From positions 1 through 32,326 of the IMG/VR virus record IMGVR_UViG_3300044295_000097: a stretch of DNA of 32,326 nucleotides; one strand, given 5' to 3'. Shown here piece after piece: positions 30,143 through 32,326 of the stretch. This DNA is from a virus. A program made the position numbers and the translations under genes. A model generated the notes under the pieces. It was not told the origin of the DNA. It was given only the letters and a program-made list of their open reading frames with translations, and searched no databases. Each line of letters starts with the position of its first letter. The first letter of the stretch is position 1.

Positions 30143-30448
30143 TCATGCAACGATAAAGTCAATGTCACCCAAACACTCAATGCTCTCCAATCCGTCATAC
30201 TCTCTGATGCGGAATGGCATTCCCTGTGGTATCCACTCAACCTCCAAGTTCTTCACTCCCCCTTCATACACATCAGACCACTTGCGCTTGGCAATTTCCT
30301 CTGCCAACTTGTGGTTGTTAGCCAATACCGCTTCGACCATCTCAGGGTCAAACACGGCTTCGATAGGCGCACCCCATGTGTGCCACCCCGCACCATGGGC
30401 AGAGGTGGACAACACGGCGACCTTCCCATCACGAATTACTTTTTCCAT
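30143..30448 (-). CDS. Conserved phage protein, 101 residues
   Basis: The sequence MEKVIRDGKVAVLSTSAHGA then GWHTWGAPIEAVFDPEMVEA, followed by a helix (AVLANNHKLAEEIAKRKW) and a strand-rich end (FRIREYDGLESIECLGDIDF), indicates a compact alpha/beta protein. AGGGG precedes the ATG. It overlaps the upstream gene by 13 bp. I recognise the type from phage genomes without a known function. Confidence 0.8.
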   Translation of the reverse strand: MEKVIRDGKVAVLSTSAHGAGWHTWGAPIEAVFDPEMVEAVLANNHKLAEEIAKRKWSDVYEGGVKNLEVEWIPQGMPFRIREYDGLESIECLGDIDFIVA

Positions 30449-30639
30449 TTCATTCCCCTTTCAAGTGAGCGTGGCGGGATAAACGACATGGGTCTACCCT
30501 CAATCTTTGCCACAAATTCCTCCCGCAACACCCTCAATTTGTTGAGGTGTAGTTGTTTTATCTGTTCCGCACCAGGCGAGAACAAATCAGTCTGTTTCAT
30601 ACCGTATGAAACCCACTGTCTCTTACTTGGCTTTTTCAT
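30436..30639 (-). CDS. Small basic protein containing a palindrome-encoded VSYGMK
   Basis: The protein has 67 residues, starting MKKPSKRQWVSYGMKQTDLF. Residues 10-15 are encoded by a palindrome copy, placing it about 30 bp inside the gene. A helix follows (IKQLHLNKLRVLREEFVAKI) and then a basic tail. The SD (GGAGAGGG) is close to the ATG. The function is unknown. Confidence 0.72.
   Translation of the reverse strand: MKKPSKRQWVSYGMKQTDLFSPGAEQIKQLHLNKLRVLREEFVAKIEGRPMSFIPPRSLERGMKWKK
30595..30611. promoter_or_regulatory. 17-bp palindrome, copy 6 (in coding sequence)
   Basis: Perfect copy, central C, extended to 19 bp. Outer CAGT (30588-30591) and ACTG (30615-30618) pair across 2-nt internal loops, the same geometry as the GGGG/CCCC pair around copy 3 but with different bases. 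Confidence 0.87.
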
Positions 30640-30868
30640 ATTCCCTCTCCATGGTTAGTTGTGTTTGGGTTCGGTCGATGAAAGACTGCAAGCGGTCAAG
30701 TCTGGTCTGCACATCGCCAATCTTGCAGTTGCGGAACGATTCATCCATGTGGGCATATCGCTTGTCCACATACTCACGCACAGGGGTGCGGATGTTCAGG
30801 TATTCCCGCAACGCCCATAGAAGTGCGTCTGCGGTTTCCTGTGTAATGGTGATGTTGATTGGTCTCAT
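30623..30868 (-). CDS. Unknown helical protein, 81 residues
   Basis: The sequence MRPINITITQETADALLWAL starts with a strand and a helix. The rest is charged and helical (VQTRLDRLQSFIDRTQTQLT, probable coiled coil). GGAGGA lies close to the ATG, which overlaps the upstream stop. The N-terminal strand-helix recalls ribbon-helix-helix proteins, but this is weak. The function is unknown. Confidence 0.78.
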   Translation of the reverse strand: MRPINITITQETADALLWALREYLNIRTPVREYVDKRYAHMDESFRNCKIGDVQTRLDRLQSFIDRTQTQLTMEREYEKAK

Positions 30869-31059
30869 GCTTCCTCCGTGTTTCCATTGACAAACTTACC
30901 AGCGAAATACTCGGTGATGAATTGCGGTGCTTGCACCTCTTGGCACAGACGCACAGCCGATGCGTATTCCTCCATGTTCATCGACCCCGTGCATTTGTGC
31001 TCCATACGGATGATGGCGGCAAGCAGGTTCTCTTTGTCGGTTTTGGTTAGCAGGTTCAT
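30865..31059 (-). CDS. First early gene: small helical protein, 64 residues
   Basis: The start is ATG at 31059 (GGAG, 6-nt spacer); a longer in-frame extension to 31182 lacks a comparable SD. The sequence MNLLTKTDKENLLAAIIRME, then YASAVRLCQEVQ and FITEYFAGKFVNG, is helical. It is the first convincing gene after the strong early promoter, about 826 nt downstream of the predicted transcript start. The function is unknown. Confidence 0.72.
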   Translation of the reverse strand: MNLLTKTDKENLLAAIIRMEHKCTGSMNMEEYASAVRLCQEVQAPQFITEYFAGKFVNGNTEEA

Positions 31060-31297
31060 GGTTTTCTCCATACGGGCAGGATTGCCCCACAAGCACACCA
31101 GTGTGATGTGCTTGGAGAGTTTCCTCGTTGTATGTTGTTGATGTTTGGTCTTGTCCCACGATAGTGCTCGTTGTTCACGCATATCCCGTATTACTGGTTC
31201 GTGTTCCTAGTGGCGTGTCATCGTTGCGTGACTTATTGACTCTTTCTACACGCATTGCATTTCGCCACATTAGGGGTTTGGGTGATTCGCCCAAGGC

Positions 31298-31314
31298 TTT
31301 CATACAGTATGAAA
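31298..31314. promoter_or_regulatory. 17-bp palindrome, copy 7
   Basis: Perfect copy, central A, in the long early leader about 240 bp upstream of the first early gene. Confidence 0.85.
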
Positions 31315-31476
31315 CTGATGAAGCCCAGCCCCGCACAGTTAAGTGGGTTGGCACTGGTGGTTTGTCACCATGTGCCTTGTATTGCACTTTGTAAATGCTA
31401 TCGGTCGTGTTCGGTGCCACAGTTGACGCACACTACTGACCTACACCACATTTACACCAGACTGGCTACTGGACGC

Positions 31477-31623
31477 CTATTCGCATGGGGAGGTGTCACA
31501 CATCGTTGTGGGGTATCTTGGATAGTCTAGATTGGGTTCGTGTCGAACAGAAATTACTTTGTAGGTCATGGCACAGTTGCCTGTGCCTGATTCAATACGC
31601 TGTATATGTAAGCCCGTGTGCAT
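31477..31623 (-). CDS. Weak candidate small protein, 48 residues
   Basis: The frame starting MHTGLHIQRIESGTGNCAMT and continuing YKVISVRHEPNLDYPRYPTT has protein-like composition, and the frame stays open another 28 codons upstream of the ATG. However, there is no SD before the ATG, and a perfect hairpin (31570-31587) sits within it. It could be a degraded gene or chance. Confidence 0.22.
   Translation of the reverse strand: MHTGLHIQRIESGTGNCAMTYKVISVRHEPNLDYPRYPTTMCDTSPCE
31570..31587. other. Perfect hairpin in the early leader
   Basis: GGCACAG (31570-31576) and CTGTGCC (31581-31587) form a 7-bp stem with a 4-nt loop. No T tract follows on either strand, so it is not a terminator. Confidence 0.5.
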
Positions 31624-31750
31624 CAGTCTGTCGTGCACATCAAAGTCAAACCAAATCCTCGCAGTTCCGTCCCTTCTTCTACGCTTGCTTCTACCTACAT
31701 GGTTCTCGTATTAACATTAGTTCCGAGCGGCGGTTTGAGTAACACACGAC

Positions 31751-31769
31751 AACACCTATAAAGATGTTG
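31751..31769. repeat. Direct repeat AACACNNATAAAGATGTTG, left copy
   Basis: A 19-bp sequence that recurs at 32120-32138 with two mismatches; the last 12 bases (ATAAAGATGTTG) are identical. The two copies flank the strong promoter. Confidence 0.65.
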
Positions 31770-31841
31770 CTATGTGTATGCCTGATTGATTGTTAAAGAA
31801 CATGGTCATGGGGCTTGGCACGATGGCGGTTGCCCTTGGGG

Positions 31842-31858
31842 TTTCATACTGTATGAAA
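31842..31858. promoter_or_regulatory. 17-bp palindrome, copy 8, downstream of the early promoter
   Basis: Perfect copy, central T. It lies about 27-43 nt downstream of the predicted transcript start. Outer GGG (31838-31840) and CCC (31860-31862) pair across one G-G mismatch. Confidence 0.88.
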
Positions 31859-31867
31859 GCCCGAACA

Positions 31868-31893
31868 TTCATTTTTAAATGAACTGCGTTCAT
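31868..31893. promoter_or_regulatory. Overlapping inverted repeats at the early promoter start site
   Basis: TTCATTT-TT-AAATGAA (31868-31883) and ATGAAC-TGC-GTTCAT (31879-31893) overlap by 5 bp and cover the predicted transcription start, touching the -10 box. They are operator-like and different in sequence from the 17-bp palindrome. A second regulator, or a competing site for the same one, is possible. Confidence 0.6.
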
Positions 31894-31920
31894 TATACCC
31901 CAAAAAGGGGGGCTTGTCAA
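31892..31920 (-). promoter_or_regulatory. Consensus sigma-70 early leftward promoter
   Basis: On the minus strand TTGACA (31920-31915), a 17-nt spacer and TATAAT (31897-31892) match consensus exactly. The spacer contains CCCC-AAAAA-GGGG symmetry. The predicted start is near 31885. It would drive the leftward early genes after a leader of about 826 nt. Confidence 0.92.
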
Positions 31921-31954
31921 GTTGTTACTTTTGGGTTGTAGAGGGTGTTAAATC

Positions 31955-31974
31955 GTGTTTTGTCTCAAACCTCT
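31955..31974. repeat. 20-nt inverted repeat, left arm
   Basis: GTGTTTTGTCTCAAACCTCT on the plus strand matches the reverse complement of 32279-32298 at 19 of 20 bases. The arms bracket an AT-rich segment of 304 bp. Confidence 0.8.
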
Positions 31975-32259
31975 TATATTATTCTGGAGGCGGGAATAAA
32001 AGGAAAGCCTTTAAAATCAACGGGTTACGAGCGAGAAAAGGGGTATTATTACAATATTCCGTGAATTTTGGGAAATGAGCCAGCAAAAACAAAAGAGCGA
32101 GAAAAATCATATTTTTATGAACACACATAAAGATGTTGGATAGATGATTAAAAATTTGCAGATTTGGTAGGGGGTGTATATATTATTTTTATGGAATAAT
32201 GTAATAATAGGGAATTTTCCCCGTGCAAGTGCTTGATTTAAAAGGGTTTTATATTATTC
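31974..32259. other. AT-rich segment with repeated TTATATTATTC and ATTATTCC motifs
   Basis: TTATATTATTC occurs at 31974-31984 and 32249-32259. ATTCCGTG occurs near 32056 and 32256. GGAATAATGTAATAATAGGG gives inverse copies near 32193-32212, and GGGAA-TT-TTCCC is palindromic at 32210-32221. The density of short repeats in both orientations within AT-rich DNA, flanked by an inverted repeat, would fit a replication origin or unwinding element, but that is inference. Confidence 0.45.
32120..32138. repeat. Direct repeat AACACNNATAAAGATGTTG, right copy
   Basis: Second copy of the 19-bp repeat at 31751-31769, inside the AT-rich segment. Confidence 0.65.
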
Positions 32260-32278
32260 CGTGTGTCTGGAATATTTG

Positions 32279-32298
32279 AGAGGTTTGAGATAAAACAC
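32279..32298. repeat. 20-nt inverted repeat, right arm
   Basis: Reverse complement of 31955-31974 with one mismatch; see the left arm. Confidence 0.8.
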
Positions 32299-32319
32299 CA
32301 AACAGCACTGCCTTTACAC

Positions 32320-32326
32320 TTTCATA
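32320..32326. promoter_or_regulatory. Likely ninth palindrome, cut by the window end
   Basis: The window ends in TTTCATA, the first seven bases of the 17-bp palindrome. Whether it completes depends on sequence outside the window. Confidence 0.45.

Larger units (their letters stand above)
31060..32326. other. Largely non-coding regulatory region at the right end
   Basis: About 1.27 kb without a convincing gene. From left to right it holds one palindrome (31298), a weak open frame (31175-31420) and a short one (31477-31623), perfect hairpins at 31536-31548 (GTTCG/CGAAC) and 31570-31587 (GGCACAG/CTGTGCC), a direct repeat near 31751, palindrome copy 8, overlapping inverted repeats at 31868-31893, the strong leftward promoter, and a roughly 300-bp AT-rich segment bracketed by an inverted repeat. 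It is a candidate control region, possibly including a replication origin. Confidence 0.6.

Noticed and set aside
31181-31260. Possible tRNA because of a GGTTCG-like loop
   Set aside because: The flanking bases do not form a T stem or acceptor stem.
31175-31420. Minus-strand frame of 81 codons in the early leader
   Set aside because: GTG start without an SD, unusual composition, and it runs through a palindrome copy. Kept only as part of the non-coding region description.

Overview
The window looks like part of the genome of a tailed double-stranded DNA phage (or prophage) of a Gram-negative host, probably a proteobacterium. The evidence is a giant virion-associated polyvalent protein, a full phage replication and recombination gene set, tightly overlapping genes (mostly ATGA or TAATG junctions), Shine-Dalgarno (SD) starts, and two leftward promoters that match the sigma-70 consensus exactly. 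The host assignment is inference. No integrase, terminase, capsid or lysis gene was recognised here.

Layout. (1) 1-7617, plus strand: the end of a structural module, with a 488-residue probable virion protein and a 2048-residue polyvalent protein carrying an HExxH metallopeptidase motif. (2) 7616-7642: an intrinsic terminator for the opposing leftward transcripts. (3) 7705-20500, minus strand: replication and recombination genes, namely PrimPol/DUF927-like primase-helicase, two HTH proteins, putative ssDNA-binding protein, SNF2 helicase, Cas4/RecB-like nuclease, a sigma-70 region-4-only protein, family A DNA polymerase, VRR-NUC nuclease and RuvC-like resolvase. (4) 19653-22377: small accessory genes. 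Several are joined by a repeated junction in which the last codons of one gene (tail KLKEKNT) contain the SD sequence and start codon of the next. (5) 22364-25008: two large unknown proteins and two small single-pass membrane proteins, one only 35 residues long. (6) 25039-28328: a MoxR-like AAA+ ATPase, a DUF2201-type metallopeptidase/VWA protein and a conserved partner, headed by a consensus promoter. (7) 28423-31059: about a dozen short early genes. (8) 31060-32326: a largely non-coding region with a strong leftward promoter, hairpins, and an AT-rich segment bracketed by a 20-nt inverted repeat.

The most striking signal is a 17-bp palindrome, TTTCATACNGTATGAAA, present in eight copies (seven perfect, one 16/17) between 24277 and 31858, with a ninth cut by the window end. 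Copies precede each of the three MoxR/VWA-module genes, follow the strong early promoter, and also lie inside coding regions. This is the pattern expected of a dispersed operator or stoperator regulon, or of a family of RNA hairpins. It ties the MoxR/VWA module and the early genes to one regulator.

Genes appear to act as follows. Leftward transcription starts near 31885, with additional starts near 28391 and 12660, and ends at the 7.6 kb terminator. It expresses the early proteins, then the MoxR/VWA module, then the replication and recombination enzymes. The sigma region-4 protein is a candidate switch toward other promoters. The structural genes run in the opposite direction from a promoter outside the window.
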